DNA of 64,000 nucleotides from Leptospira sp. GIMC2001. GTDB taxonomy: Bacteria > Spirochaetota > Leptospiria > Leptospirales > Leptospiraceae. Below the pieces are notes generated by a model. That model worked only from the letters and a program-made list of their open reading frames with translations. It was not told the DNA's origin and ran no database searches. A program made the translations under genes and the position numbers. The stretch lies in the NCBI RefSeq assembly GCF_028462125.1, contig NZ_CP115468.1:3465559-3529558 (forward strand), given 5' to 3'. Shown here in pieces: positions 49,732 to 58,511 of this stretch. Each line of letters starts with the position of its first letter. Position 1 is the stretch's first letter.

Positions 49732-51037
49732 TTTATATAAACGTTTTTTAACTCTTACATCTCTTAATATCCTTTCTAATATCACGGTTCCATTGACTGG
49801 AATCGTTGATACGGCAGTACTTGGACACTATACTGATCCAATCTCAATTTCTGGTGTTTCAATCGGAACTATTATGTTTGATTATTTATATTGGGGAATG
49901 GGTTTCCTTCGTATGGGAACAACGGGAACAACCGCAATCAAAACAGGCCAAGGTGATGAAGAAGGTGCGTTCTTAGTACTGATTCGATCTCTCATCTTAG
50001 CTGCATGCATTGGATGTACGATTTATGCCTTTTCCTATTATATTGGAAATTTTGGTTTCGGATTCTTAATGGGTGATGATTCAATCAAAAAAATTGGAAG
50101 AGATTATTATGATCATCGAATATGGGATGCGCCATTTACTTTAATGAATTTTGCAATAATAGGTTGGTTACTGGGTAGGTCAAGAAGTGGTTTAGTTTTG
50201 ATACTTACTCTATCATCCAATTTACTCAATGTTGGATTGGATTATGTATTTGTTGTATTTTATAATCAAGGGGCGAGCGGAGTTGGAATGGCTACAGCTT
50301 ATTCTCAAGTTTTTCAATTCTGCATTGGTTTAATTCTGATTTTTTATACGCAGAGAAAATATTTGAGTATTTTAGGAAATCATTTATTTTCTCTTATTTT
50401 TCGCAAACTTGAATTCTATCAATTGCTGATTTTCAATAAGGATATATTTCTTAGAACTTTATTTCTCATTGTTACTTTCACTTTGTTCCGCAATTTTTCT
50501 TCCTCTTTAGGGAGTGACGTGTTAATAATCAATTCTATACTCTTTCAATTTATGTTAGTCTATGCATTTCTCGCAGATGGATCTGCATTTGCAACGGAGA
50601 CTTTAGCGGGCGATTTGTACGGTCAGGGCAAAATTAGAGAGCTCAAAACGATTTTGAGAATCGCAATAGCATTTTCAGTTGCTATTTCTTTGATTTTTGT
50701 TGCCACTCTAAGTTTGTTTTCCAATCAAATTATTGGATTGCTGATCACCAAAATTCAGATCATTCAATCCGTTCAAGATGTACTTATCTGGTTCTTTCCG
50801 GTTTTAATTCTCGGAGCATACGCATTTAGTTTAGATGGACTATTTCTTGGACTTGCAAAAGGTTCTATTCTACGCAATTCCATGGCGATCAGCAGCTTTC
50901 TATTTTTTCTACCTTGCGCAATCTTAGCTCTTTATATAGAATCCAATATTGTATTGTGGATTTCACTTAGCTTGTATATGGGATCTCGCGCTATCACATT
51001 GTATTATGCCTCGAGGAAAATTCTATGCATCATATAG
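49709..51037 (+). CDS. MATE-family multidrug exporter
   Basis: This 442-aa protein has about twelve TM helices. The TM1-2 region NITVPLTGIVDTAVLGHYTDP and the FLRMGTTGTTA repeat are typical of DinF-type MATE antiporters that use Na+ or H+ to export cationic drugs. The frame begins at GTG 49709, inside the Kunitz gene. No better start is seen before the family region, so the genes are translationally coupled. The 3' end overlaps the VOC gene by 13 bp. Confidence 0.88.
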   Translation: MNKIASADLYKRFLTLTSLNILSNITVPLTGIVDTAVLGHYTDPISISGVSIGTIMFDYLYWGMGFLRMGTTGTTAIKTGQGDEEGAFLVLIRSLILAACIGCTIYAFSYYIGNFGFGFLMGDDSIKKIGRDYYDHRIWDAPFTLMNFAIIGWLLGRSRSGLVLILTLSSNLLNVGLDYVFVVFYNQGASGVGMATAYSQVFQFCIGLILIFYTQRKYLSILGNHLFSLIFRKLEFYQLLIFNKDIFLRTLFLIVTFTLFRNFSSSLGSDVLIINSILFQFMLVYAFLADGSAFATETLAGDLYGQGKIRELKTILRIAIAFSVAISLIFVATLSLFSNQIIGLLITKIQIIQSVQDVLIWFFPVLILGAYAFSLDGLFLGLAKGSILRNSMAISSFLFFLPCAILALYIESNIVLWISLSLYMGSRAITLYYASRKILCII

Positions 51038-51519
51038 CTATAGCCACAAACAATCTCCAAGCTATGTTTGAATTTTATTCAGTTCTACCAGGTTTAGAAT
51101 TGAAACAAATCAATCGAAGAAAAATTGAAATAAGCGATGAGACTTCAGGAACCAGTCAAGCTCCTGGTAATTCACAAGTTGATAATCAAAAACACGTGCC
51201 GAGTCAAAATCAATTTCAAGATCAGAATTTTACTTCAACAATTCAGAAAATAGATTGGGACGAAAACTTAATTCGAAGTGTATGGTTTTCCTTCGTAAAC
51301 AATCCCCTATTGATTATGATAGAAAAGGAAAACTTCAAAAAAGGAAGTCATGCTTTAGTGTTTGCTTTGAAAGAATTGGACCTAGACAGTAAAACCTCAA
51401 ATAAGATTCTAGAATTGGAAGAATCACGATCAGAATATTCAATCTATTTTTCAGATCCTGATGGCAATAAACTTGGCTATAGTTCGTTCCCAACTCCACT
51501 AAAAAAAATTGGACTGTAA
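51025..51519 (+). CDS. VOC-superfamily (glyoxalase-like) protein
   Basis: This 164-aa protein begins with MHHIAIATNNLQAMFEFY, the vicinal-oxygen-chelate first strand with its metal His, and ends with YFSDPDGNKLGYSS, which is typical of that fold. A Gln/Asn-rich insert (~residues 40-75) is unusual and looks disordered. A second metal ligand (..GSHALVF) is visible. The substrate is unknown. It is coupled to the MATE gene by a 13-bp overlap. Confidence 0.75.
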   Translation: MHHIAIATNNLQAMFEFYSVLPGLELKQINRRKIEISDETSGTSQAPGNSQVDNQKHVPSQNQFQDQNFTSTIQKIDWDENLIRSVWFSFVNNPLLIMIEKENFKKGSHALVFALKELDLDSKTSNKILELEESRSEYSIYFSDPDGNKLGYSSFPTPLKKIGL

Positions 51520-51541
51520 TTTTAATAAAAATTCATTAGAA

Positions 51542-52354
51542 ATGTTAAATCCTTTCATAAAAAAAATATTTCATTTAAATATAGTAATAGTATTTTTATT
51601 AAATGGTTGCACTACGATTGGATTTCACAATTCACAAATGAGAGATTCAATGGAATGGGGTAAGAATCGAACTATAAAAGTTTGTACATTCTATGAACCT
51701 GGAATCAGTTCTGAAGAGATCCAAGAACTTTTTGTACATTGGAATGATGAACTCAAATTGTATTCTCTAGCTGTTGTAGCTATCAATCAACAAGAAATAG
51801 AAAGACCAGGACTAACTGGGGCATCAATATTAGAATTTCTCTATACATTGCCTATGTCCGAAAATTGTGATAGATATCTATACCTGAAGGGAAGGAATTG
51901 GAAAGATATCGTTTTCGAAATTACAAGTTTAGGAGTTTTTGCTTTAGCAGGAATTAAATTAGAAATCCAAGGTGCTGTAGAAGCCAAAACCAATACTCGA
52001 GGATATATAAAAGCAAAATATATATCTTTACTTCAATTGATTTTTACAAGTCCCAAATCTACTTTAGTTCACGAAGGATATCATCTATTGGGTTGCGGGC
52101 ATCAGCTTTTTCTAGATCCATGCTACAAGCAGATTCAGGATACCAAGAAACTCGCAAGTGAAAGGGAATCTGAGATTTTCAATCAGGGTTCAAAAGAGTT
52201 GTCGGTCGCAGAACATTCCGAACTTGATTCGAATTCATTGAACGAAGAATTGATCCATCCATCAATTGATTCAATATTCTTTCCGAGCATTACTGCATCT
52301 GGTCGCCGTTTCATAACTAGAGATCAAGTTGATCGATCTATTTTAAAGGACTAG
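51542..52354 (+). CDS. Lipoprotein with metzincin-type HExxHxxGxxH motif
   Basis: This 270-aa protein starts at ATG 51542; the frame opens earlier at TTG 51509, but only the later start gives a clean lipobox LLNGC23. The sequence HEGYHLLGCGH at 177-187 fits the zinc-binding HExxHxxGxxH of metzincin proteases exactly, with three His ligands and E178 as base. No clear Met-turn follows, so activity needs proof. The protein would be envelope-anchored with the domain outside. It is 22 bp after the VOC gene. Confidence 0.7.
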   Translation: MLNPFIKKIFHLNIVIVFLLNGCTTIGFHNSQMRDSMEWGKNRTIKVCTFYEPGISSEEIQELFVHWNDELKLYSLAVVAINQQEIERPGLTGASILEFLYTLPMSENCDRYLYLKGRNWKDIVFEITSLGVFALAGIKLEIQGAVEAKTNTRGYIKAKYISLLQLIFTSPKSTLVHEGYHLLGCGHQLFLDPCYKQIQDTKKLASERESEIFNQGSKELSVAEHSELDSNSLNEELIHPSIDSIFFPSITASGRRFITRDQVDRSILKD

Positions 52355-52389
52355 AAACTCAAATTCCATTTATATATTATTTATTTAGC

Positions 52390-52440
52390 TTAAGCCTTTG
52401 ACTGGTGTTGCGGCGGAAGCGGGAGCCTTGAGCCAAAGAT
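52390..52440. other. GC-rich imperfect palindrome between convergent genes
   Basis: A 50-bp island far richer in G+C than its surroundings starts with GCTTAAGC. Its arms CTTTGACT and AGCCAAAG (one mismatch) face each other around a GGCGGAAGCGGG core. It lies between two convergent stop codons, so it may be a bidirectional terminator, but a degraded repeat is equally possible. Confidence 0.4.
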
Positions 52441-52457
52441 CCTGATCATCAACCAAA

Positions 52458-52958
52458 TCACTTTTCCTTTTCTAAAAACATTGCCCATAATGGATCAGAC
52501 TCATGCCTGCTTTCTTCTGACAATACAGGTTTATCATCAGGATCAGCAGGTTTATCAAAAAGCAATCTTATTTGATCGCTATACTCTTCCGAAGTAAGAC
52601 ATTTAACTTTAAACTGCCTTGCAAATTGTCTAATTTTTTTATCTGATGTAACAAGAATTAGATGATTTGGAAATGGATTTGATTTTATAAATTCCCGGAT
52701 AAGATCATCGGCCTCTTTCTCTTGGCTATAAAATATTTCCATCCCGTCGATGGTTTCCTGATAAGTATCGTAATCACCTTTTGTTTTTTGCCCATCTACA
52801 AAAATGAGAAACTCAACATCAAATTTCTGTACATTTTGAACTTGGGCGAGCAATTTGATGAGTCCCAATTTCGCCTCATCCAGCCGGTCATCATACATAC
52901 AAATTTCTAATTCAGGAAATTTATAGATTAAATTGAAAGCATCGATTAAAATCTTCAT
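52458..52958 (-). CDS. NYN-domain (YacP/Rae1-like) putative RNase
   Basis: This 166-aa protein has the NYN/PIN-like core with conserved acidic residues: ILIDAFNLIYKF, LIFVDGQKTKG, EADDLIREF and VTSDKKIRQFA. This matches YacP/Rae1-family proteins, which cut mRNA at the ribosome in Bacillus. The C-terminal ~30 residues are an acidic tail. It is divergent from the SDR gene (64 bp). Confidence 0.8.
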   Translation of the reverse strand: MKILIDAFNLIYKFPELEICMYDDRLDEAKLGLIKLLAQVQNVQKFDVEFLIFVDGQKTKGDYDTYQETIDGMEIFYSQEKEADDLIREFIKSNPFPNHLILVTSDKKIRQFARQFKVKCLTSEEYSDQIRLLFDKPADPDDKPVLSEESRHESDPLWAMFLEKEK

Positions 52959-53022
52959 AGAAGCTGTCGCTTCCGTTAAGAATACAGCTTGCTAAACAAC
53001 ATTCCAAGGAAAAAAAGGTAGT

Positions 53023-53781
53023 ATGGGAAAAAAATACATCGTCGTTGGAGCATCCAGCGGAATCGGCAAAGCGATTGCCGAACAACTTTTGAGAGAAGGC
53101 AACCAGGTTGCCCTGCTCGCAAGAAGAGATAAAATTCTAAAACAATTTGCAGATGAGTTTAATACTGATTCTAAAAATAGGAATGCCATCACAATCAAGT
53201 ATGACTCCAACCAATTCGATAAGTCAGGAACTATTTTTAATAAAATTGTGAAAGAGCTCGGTGGTGATTTAGATGGAATCATCTATGCATCCGGAGTTAT
53301 GCCAGCTGTCGGAGTCGATGAATACAATACCGAAAAGGATTTACAAATGCTGAATACGAATTTGCTTGGAGCCATTGCGATTCTCAATCCAGCTGCTGAA
53401 TATTTTGGCAAGAAAGGATCTGGATTTATCGCGGGGATCTCGTCGATTGCAGGCGATCGTGGAAGACGTGGGAACCCTGTTTATAACACTTCCAAAGCTG
53501 GACTCAATACTTATCTTGAAGCTTTGCGTAATAGGCTCGCAGTAAAAGGTGTACAAATCGTAACAATCAAGCCGGGTTTTGTTTCAACAGATATGTTAGC
53601 GGGAGTAAAAGTTCCTGACAAGGGATTCCTCAAGCCAATCACGGCAGAGGAAGCTGCAGCAACGATTATAAGAAGGATCAATTCTGGAAGCGAAAATTTC
53701 TATGTCCCGGCCAAATGGGCGCTGGTTGGATTGATTATAAAAAACATTCCTTCTTTTATATTTAGAAAATTGAATATTTAA
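53023..53781 (+). CDS. SDR oxidoreductase, DprE2-like
   Basis: This 252-aa short-chain dehydrogenase has a Rossmann motif [12 protein letters not shown]-equivalent YASGVM, and catalytic YxxxK (Y154, K158). Several stretches resemble mycobacterial DprE2 as I remember it: [21 protein letters not shown], and a C-terminal end [12 protein letters not shown] close to DprE2's HIPRSIFRKLPI. DprE2 reduces the keto intermediate of decaprenyl-phosphoryl-ribose to the arabinose epimer. The next gene, 1 bp downstream, is DprE1-like, as expected for this two-step epimerase. A generic SDR cannot be excluded without alignment. Confidence 0.8.
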   Translation: MGKKYIVVGASSGIGKAIAEQLLREGNQVALLARRDKILKQFADEFNTDSKNRNAITIKYDSNQFDKSGTIFNKIVKELGGDLDGIIYASGVMPAVGVDEYNTEKDLQMLNTNLLGAIAILNPAAEYFGKKGSGFIAGISSIAGDRGRRGNPVYNTSKAGLNTYLEALRNRLAVKGVQIVTIKPGFVSTDMLAGVKVPDKGFLKPITAEEAAATIIRRINSGSENFYVPAKWALVGLIIKNIPSFIFRKLNI

Positions 53782-53782
53782 T

Positions 53783-55306
53783 ATGGCAGTCAAAAAAAAA
53801 TCCACCATCTCTAAGAAATCAATTGTCAAAAAGAAATCTTCAAAGCCGAAGACTTCGTCTTTAAAAAATGTCAATGCGAGCAAGTCAAATTCTCTAAACC
53901 TAGAATTGCCTCATCCAGAAAAGGTTGAAGCATGGGGCATGAATGCTTCATCTATAAGTTCTGTTTTTCGACCTACCAGCGAGAAAGAGATCATTGATAT
54001 ATTCAATTATGCGAATGCAAAATCCAAAACAATCGCTATGCGAGGTGGTGGTTGCAGCTACGGTGATGCAGCAATCAATACAAATGGAATTGTTATGGAT
54101 CTTAGTAATTTCAATAAGATTCAATCCTTCGATGAGAAAACAGGAATCATTCGGGCACAATCTGGAGTTACGATCAAGCAACTCTGGGAGTTTGGAATTG
54201 AGCGAGGTTTCTGGCCACCTGTTGTGAGCGGAACAATGTATCCAACACTTGGTGGAGCCTTGTCCATGAATATTCACGGGAAGAACAATTTTGCCGTTGG
54301 AACTATTGGAGAACATGTAAAGGAATTTACATTCTTAACAGCTTCCGGCAAATTATTGACCTGTTCACCTAAGAAAAATTCAGATCTTTATTATTCGGCA
54401 ATTTCCGGCTTCGGAATGTTAGGTTGCTTTCTAGAAGTATCTTTGAAGATGAAACCCATTCATGCAGGAAAAATGCGAGTCTGGCCTGTACTCACAAAAA
54501 ATTTCCAAGAAATGTTCGATTATTTTGAAGCGGAATACCAACATGCCGACTACCTTGTTGGTTGGATCGATGCATTCGGAAGTGGCAAAGCTTTAGGTCG
54601 CGGTCAGATTCATAAATCCGTTCACTTAGAACCAGGTGAAGATAAAGACTATCCTGACAATTGCAAACTAGAAAACCAAAATCTCCCGACTCGGTTATTT
54701 GGCATTATTCCTAAATCCTGGATGTGGATTCTCATGAAGCCATTCAGCTTTCCTTTAGGTATGCGACTGATCAATTATGCAAAATACTTAAGTGGATATC
54801 TCTCACATAACAAGCCTTATCTTCAAGGACATGCTGAATATGCATTTCTTCTAGATTACGTTCCTAATTGGAAATTAATGTACAAACCAGGATACATGAT
54901 CCAATATCAGATCTTTATTCCCAAGGAAAATGCAAAATCTGCTTTCGAGGAAGTATTTCAGCTCTGCCAGAAAAGGAAAATTGTCACCTGGCTTGCAGTT
55001 TTTAAAAAGCATAGACAGGACCCCTTTCTTTTAACGCATGCGGTGGATGGTTATTCAATGGCGATGGACTTTCCCGTTTCCAATAAAACAAGATCCAAAG
55101 TCTGGGAAATGTCTTATGAGATGGATGAGATTGTTTTAAAATACGGTGGAAGATTCTATTTTGCCAAAGATGCAACTCTTCGTCCTGGTATGGCGGATCG
55201 ATTTTTTCCTAAATCCAATATTGCAAAATTTCGAACGCTAAAGAAGAAATACGATCCTAAAGAAATACTTCAAACTGATTTATATAGAAGAATTTTTAAG
55301 AATTAA
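53783..55306 (+). CDS. FAD-dependent oxidase, DprE1-like
   Basis: This 507-aa FAD-linked oxidase has a Lys/Ser-rich, probably disordered N-terminus (~1-40). Its core has [11 protein letters not shown] (FAD loop), IHGKN (H165), [14 protein letters not shown] and FAKDA (K462). By my memory of mycobacterial DprE1, H165 matches H132, K462 matches K418, and residue A427 sits at the Cys387 position that benzothiazinones modify. It would oxidise polyprenyl-phosphoryl-ribose at C2'. It is coupled to the DprE2-like SDR. Pentose epimerase function is inferred. Confidence 0.82.
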   Translation: MAVKKKSTISKKSIVKKKSSKPKTSSLKNVNASKSNSLNLELPHPEKVEAWGMNASSISSVFRPTSEKEIIDIFNYANAKSKTIAMRGGGCSYGDAAINTNGIVMDLSNFNKIQSFDEKTGIIRAQSGVTIKQLWEFGIERGFWPPVVSGTMYPTLGGALSMNIHGKNNFAVGTIGEHVKEFTFLTASGKLLTCSPKKNSDLYYSAISGFGMLGCFLEVSLKMKPIHAGKMRVWPVLTKNFQEMFDYFEAEYQHADYLVGWIDAFGSGKALGRGQIHKSVHLEPGEDKDYPDNCKLENQNLPTRLFGIIPKSWMWILMKPFSFPLGMRLINYAKYLSGYLSHNKPYLQGHAEYAFLLDYVPNWKLMYKPGYMIQYQIFIPKENAKSAFEEVFQLCQKRKIVTWLAVFKKHRQDPFLLTHAVDGYSMAMDFPVSNKTRSKVWEMSYEMDEIVLKYGGRFYFAKDATLRPGMADRFFPKSNIAKFRTLKKKYDPKEILQTDLYRRIFKN

Positions 55307-55319
55307 AGTCTAATTGTCG

Positions 55320-56471
55320 CTAGACATTCATTTTCTTATATAAGAAATAGGCACCACCGATAAAAAGTGCAGGAGTATACCAGATGGCAACCCAAGCTGG
55401 TATACCACCACTCTCTCCAATCGATTTACCAGTTGAATAGAAAATATAATATAACAAGACAACTGCGATTGTAATACCAAGTGATGCAACTCCAGCAGAT
55501 TTATTGGTCAGAGCTCCAGCCAAGGCCCCAATTGCCACTACTATAAATGACATCAACGGCATCGCAAAGACAGCATGCCTTTGCACTATAAGATCTCGAA
55601 ATGGAATTCCTTTTGCTTGGCGATTCTCTATCTCTTCACCTAACTCCCAAAAATTCAGTCCGTCAGGATTACGTGTTGGTTTCGAAAAGTAATCAATTGC
55701 TTCCGGAAAAATATAAATTTTCTCTGGAAATTTTTCATATTTTTTAACACCAAGCTCTTCCGTAAAATTTATCTCTTCAACGTCTGTAAGTTTCCATTCA
55801 TGCTTTTCTACCGAATAGTCAGCCCTTTGTGCAGAGATCACATATTCTGGTAAACCTCCCGGATCTACTTTTATGTAATTGAATCCACCTTTGATAGCGC
55901 TTGCCTTGTCATCATACCAATATACATAATAGAATCCTTCTTTGCCTTTGACATGATATTGATAGACAAGATCAGTTAAACGACCGGCACCTTTTACCAT
56001 ATAAGAATAGTTATCCTGTGCTTTTTTATTCGATGGAATTGCAACAAATTGAGTAAAAAAAGCAACGAATATCCACATTAAGAAACCAAAAACTAAAATG
56101 GGCGTAACGATCCTCATAAAAGAAACGCCGGCTACCATGATGGAAACTAATTCTTTATTCGCGCTAAACTGTCCAACAACAAAGCACACACTAAACATCA
56201 AGCTCGGAGAAATTACTTGAACAACCATATTTGGAACCGAGAAAGCAATATAAAGATATGCGTAGATTGGATTTTCTTTGTTCTCAACAAAATATTTCAT
56301 ATTGTTCGTGATTTCATAAACTAGAATCATTGCGGTGAGCATAAGAAGTGTTCCAATAAAAGTTTGGAAAAATTCCATAAATAGATATCGATCTAGTATT
56401 CGAATAGGGAAATATTCTCGCTTCAGATTACGGAATAATTGTGGAAGATTCACTATCACTAAAATATGCAA
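55320..56471 (-). CDS. LptF/LptG-family LPS export permease
   Basis: This 383-aa permease of the YjgP/YjgQ family has three TM helices near the N-terminus (~35-55, ~80-105, ~115-140), a large periplasmic beta domain (~160-290) and three C-terminal helices. The opening ILDRYLFMEFFQTFIGTLLML is characteristic. It moves lipopolysaccharide with LptB in the inner membrane. I cannot tell LptF from LptG here. The start is TTG 56471; a downstream in-frame GTG is possible. Confidence 0.88.
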   Translation of the reverse strand: MHILVIVNLPQLFRNLKREYFPIRILDRYLFMEFFQTFIGTLLMLTAMILVYEITNNMKYFVENKENPIYAYLYIAFSVPNMVVQVISPSLMFSVCFVVGQFSANKELVSIMVAGVSFMRIVTPILVFGFLMWIFVAFFTQFVAIPSNKKAQDNYSYMVKGAGRLTDLVYQYHVKGKEGFYYVYWYDDKASAIKGGFNYIKVDPGGLPEYVISAQRADYSVEKHEWKLTDVEEINFTEELGVKKYEKFPEKIYIFPEAIDYFSKPTRNPDGLNFWELGEEIENRQAKGIPFRDLIVQRHAVFAMPLMSFIVVAIGALAGALTNKSAGVASLGITIAVVLLYYIFYSTGKSIGESGGIPAWVAIWYTPALFIGGAYFLYKKMNV

Positions 56472-56548
56472 TGTGCCATCATCGAAAAGAACAATTTTGG
56501 TTGACGTTATGAACGACTCGGAGAAAAATTTCAGCAGGAGTTAGCAAA

Positions 56549-57037
56549 ATGAAAAAATCCATCGCGCTGGCAATTGCCATCCTTTTATTCAGTGTCCCAG
56601 TTTTTGCGCAGGAAAAGAAATCTGCAGACGAATACAAAACCTTATTGGGTTCCGGAACAGATTTGGAAAGAATCGAAGCCCTAGAATTCTTTGCTCAAGA
56701 AAAAGACAAATCTCAGATTCCTGCAATCATTGAAGTCTTGAGAGAAACCGACAGTCCAAAAGTTGCACAAAAGGCTGCAATTACTCTTGGTAGAATCGGG
56801 GAAAAAGGTGGCTCAACAATCGCACTCAAAGACAAGATTAGAAACGACGAAAATCCGGCAGTTAATTATGCTTGCATTCTTGCTATTTTCAATATCCATA
56901 AAAAAGATGAGGATGTTGATCCTGTCGCCAAGGAAGCTCTTTCATTTGCGAACCAATTTCGAAGCAAAGATGTTTTCATAGCCGATATTCTCAAGAAATT
57001 GGATGCAAAATTCAGTATTACAGCAACTGAATCGTAG
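56549..57037 (+). CDS. Secreted HEAT-repeat protein
   Basis: This 162-aa protein has a cleavable signal peptide (ending about ..PVFAQ) and three to four HEAT-like helical repeats (for example DLERIEALEFFAQEKDKSQIP and PKVAQKAAITLGRIGE). A scaffold or binding role in the periplasm is plausible. The ATG has AGGAG upstream. It is divergent from the Lpt permease (77 bp). Confidence 0.8.
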   Translation: MKKSIALAIAILLFSVPVFAQEKKSADEYKTLLGSGTDLERIEALEFFAQEKDKSQIPAIIEVLRETDSPKVAQKAAITLGRIGEKGGSTIALKDKIRNDENPAVNYACILAIFNIHKKDEDVDPVAKEALSFANQFRSKDVFIADILKKLDAKFSITATES

Positions 57038-57064
57038 TTCGCGCTACCTTTTTCCCATTTTTTG

Positions 57065-57087
57065 ATCTGCGGCCTATGGTCGCAGAT
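57065..57087. terminator. Terminator-like hairpin after the HEAT-repeat gene
   Basis: ATCTGCG pairs with CGCAGAT over a 9-nt loop. A smaller hairpin (GTAG/CTAC, then five T) lies just after the stop codon at 57035, so two weak signals may act together. Confidence 0.5.
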
Positions 57088-57181
57088 TCCACTTCTCAAA
57101 GATCCAATTTTTTCCCATAAATTTATTGACTGATTTCAAAATAAAGATCCAAATTGACGAAATTCGATCCTTGGAGGGAAA

Positions 57182-57643
57182 ATGAATAAATTATTTCTGA
57201 CAATTTCACTAGTTTTAGCTCTCGCTATCACTTCATCCAATTGTAAAAAAGAAGAAACCGAAACAACCGAAGAGATGACAGAAGAAACTGCTAAGTCTGG
57301 CGGTGGCGGTGGAAATGATGCAAAAATCAAAGCTTACGAAGATTTCGTAACTAAACTTTGCGCTCTAACTGATAAAATGAAAACTGCATCGGCAACTGAA
57401 TCAATTCAACTTGCTAAAGATTTCGCTAACCAATCTTCAACTCTTAAGACTATGACTTCGGATCTTGATAAATTGAAAGCAGAAACTTCTGATGCTCAAA
57501 AATCAAAAATTGACGCAGCAACTAAAAAAGGAACTGCTTGTGTAGCTTCTGCTGCAAACACTAAAATTTCTGCTCCTGATATCAAAAAAGAGATTCCTAA
57601 GGATATTCCAAAAGAAATCCCTTCTAAATTGCCAGGTATGTAA
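57182..57643 (+). CDS. Lipoprotein with coiled-coil body
   Basis: This 153-aa protein has a signal ending in ..SSNC (Cys about residue 22), an acidic Thr/Glu-rich then poly-Gly linker, an Ala/Lys-rich helical region, and a Pro-Lys-Ile repeat tail (KKEIPKDIPKEIPSKLPGM). No family is recognised. It has a strong GGAGG Shine-Dalgarno and a strong terminator, suggesting abundant expression. Confidence 0.8.
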   Translation: MNKLFLTISLVLALAITSSNCKKEETETTEEMTEETAKSGGGGGNDAKIKAYEDFVTKLCALTDKMKTASATESIQLAKDFANQSSTLKTMTSDLDKLKAETSDAQKSKIDAATKKGTACVASAANTKISAPDIKKEIPKDIPKEIPSKLPGM

Positions 57644-57664
57644 TTTAGGATTTGATTCAAATTT

Positions 57665-57697
57665 ATATAGATCCGTACGGAAATTACGGATCTATAT
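57665..57697. terminator. Strong terminator after the coiled-coil lipoprotein gene
   Basis: The perfect 12-base arms ATATAGATCCGT and ACGGATCTATAT flank a 9-nt loop, 22 bp after the stop codon; T-rich sequence follows. This is the cleanest terminator in the window. Confidence 0.85.
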
Positions 57698-57826
57698 CAT
57701 TCAATTTTAATGTAAAATTTTTACAATCTACAACTTATCTTATAAATCTTCCCTGATTCAGTAAATTATTTTTATTTCTTTAAAAACTGATTATTTATTT
57801 TATATAGGCTTAGTATTATATAATAA

Positions 57827-58009
57827 AATATTCCTAAAAGGAAATTTGATAATGAAAAATTTAAATATATTAATATTCTTGAGATTGTCGAAATCCTGAT
57901 TAAAGCTAATGCAGATGTTAATATGAAAGACAATGCTGGAAAGTCAGCTCTTGATTTTGCTGGAAGCAATTCTACTGCTGATGTATTGAAAGCAGCTGGG
58001 GCAAAATAA
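57827..58009 (+). pseudogene. Remnant of an ankyrin-repeat gene
   Basis: This open frame of 60 codons ends at TAA 58007 but has no start codon or ribosome site. It encodes the end of an ankyrin repeat: EIVEILIKANADVNMKDNAG, then GKSALDFA..DVLKAAGAK. The consensus ankyrin pieces (ADVNxKD, SALxxA) are clear. The 5' part of the gene is missing, so this is a decayed or transferred fragment next to the CRISPR locus. Confidence 0.75.
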
Positions 58010-58511
58010 TTCTCTATTTCTGATGCATCCACTGGTGTAATCCAATGTCAGTGGTCGCGCCTAGTGCAAACCTAAGCCAAACTGCAATCGCATACTTTGT
58101 TTCTTGGATTCCTTAGATTATAATTTTTAATCTGATAAACCTTATCTATTCTTTTCATCCCCACTTGTAAATACTTAACAGGTCAGAAAATACATATTCA
58201 ATTGGAGAGCTAAGCATCCTAAAAAAATTGGCTAAAATTGAATATAATATATTCTATAAAATTTGAAGTACTAATATCAATTAGAACTTTTTTATTTGGA
58301 TGATTCAAATTATCGCAACGTTAATTGATACAATTTGTTGATTTATTTGATACAATTTTAAATTTTTCTGAAATTAAAAATAATTTTCAATTAAATATTA
58401 ATTTTTGTCCGCTACTCATAAAGTTAGTGTAAAAATTGGTGATTTTAATTTAAACTAGCAAAGGTAATATTTTAGTAAATGGCTTGATATCTTTTATTCA
58501 TTAAATAGATT
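58010..58511. promoter_or_regulatory. AT-rich leader upstream of cas9, with a 12-bp direct repeat
   Basis: This 500-bp gene-free stretch holds an inverted repeat CCACTG/CAGTGG (58029 region) and two exact copies of TTGATACAATTT at 58325-58336 and 58347-58358, spaced 22 bp or two helical turns. The second half is very A+T-rich. It should contain the cas9 promoter. I see no CRISPR repeat or obvious tracrRNA here, but without the array repeat an anti-repeat cannot be searched for. Confidence 0.45.

Noticed and set aside
58010..58511. Possible CRISPR array or tracrRNA upstream of cas9
   Set aside because: Only one short direct repeat pair is present, with no 30-37-bp repeats at regular spacing; a tracrRNA cannot be named without the array repeat.
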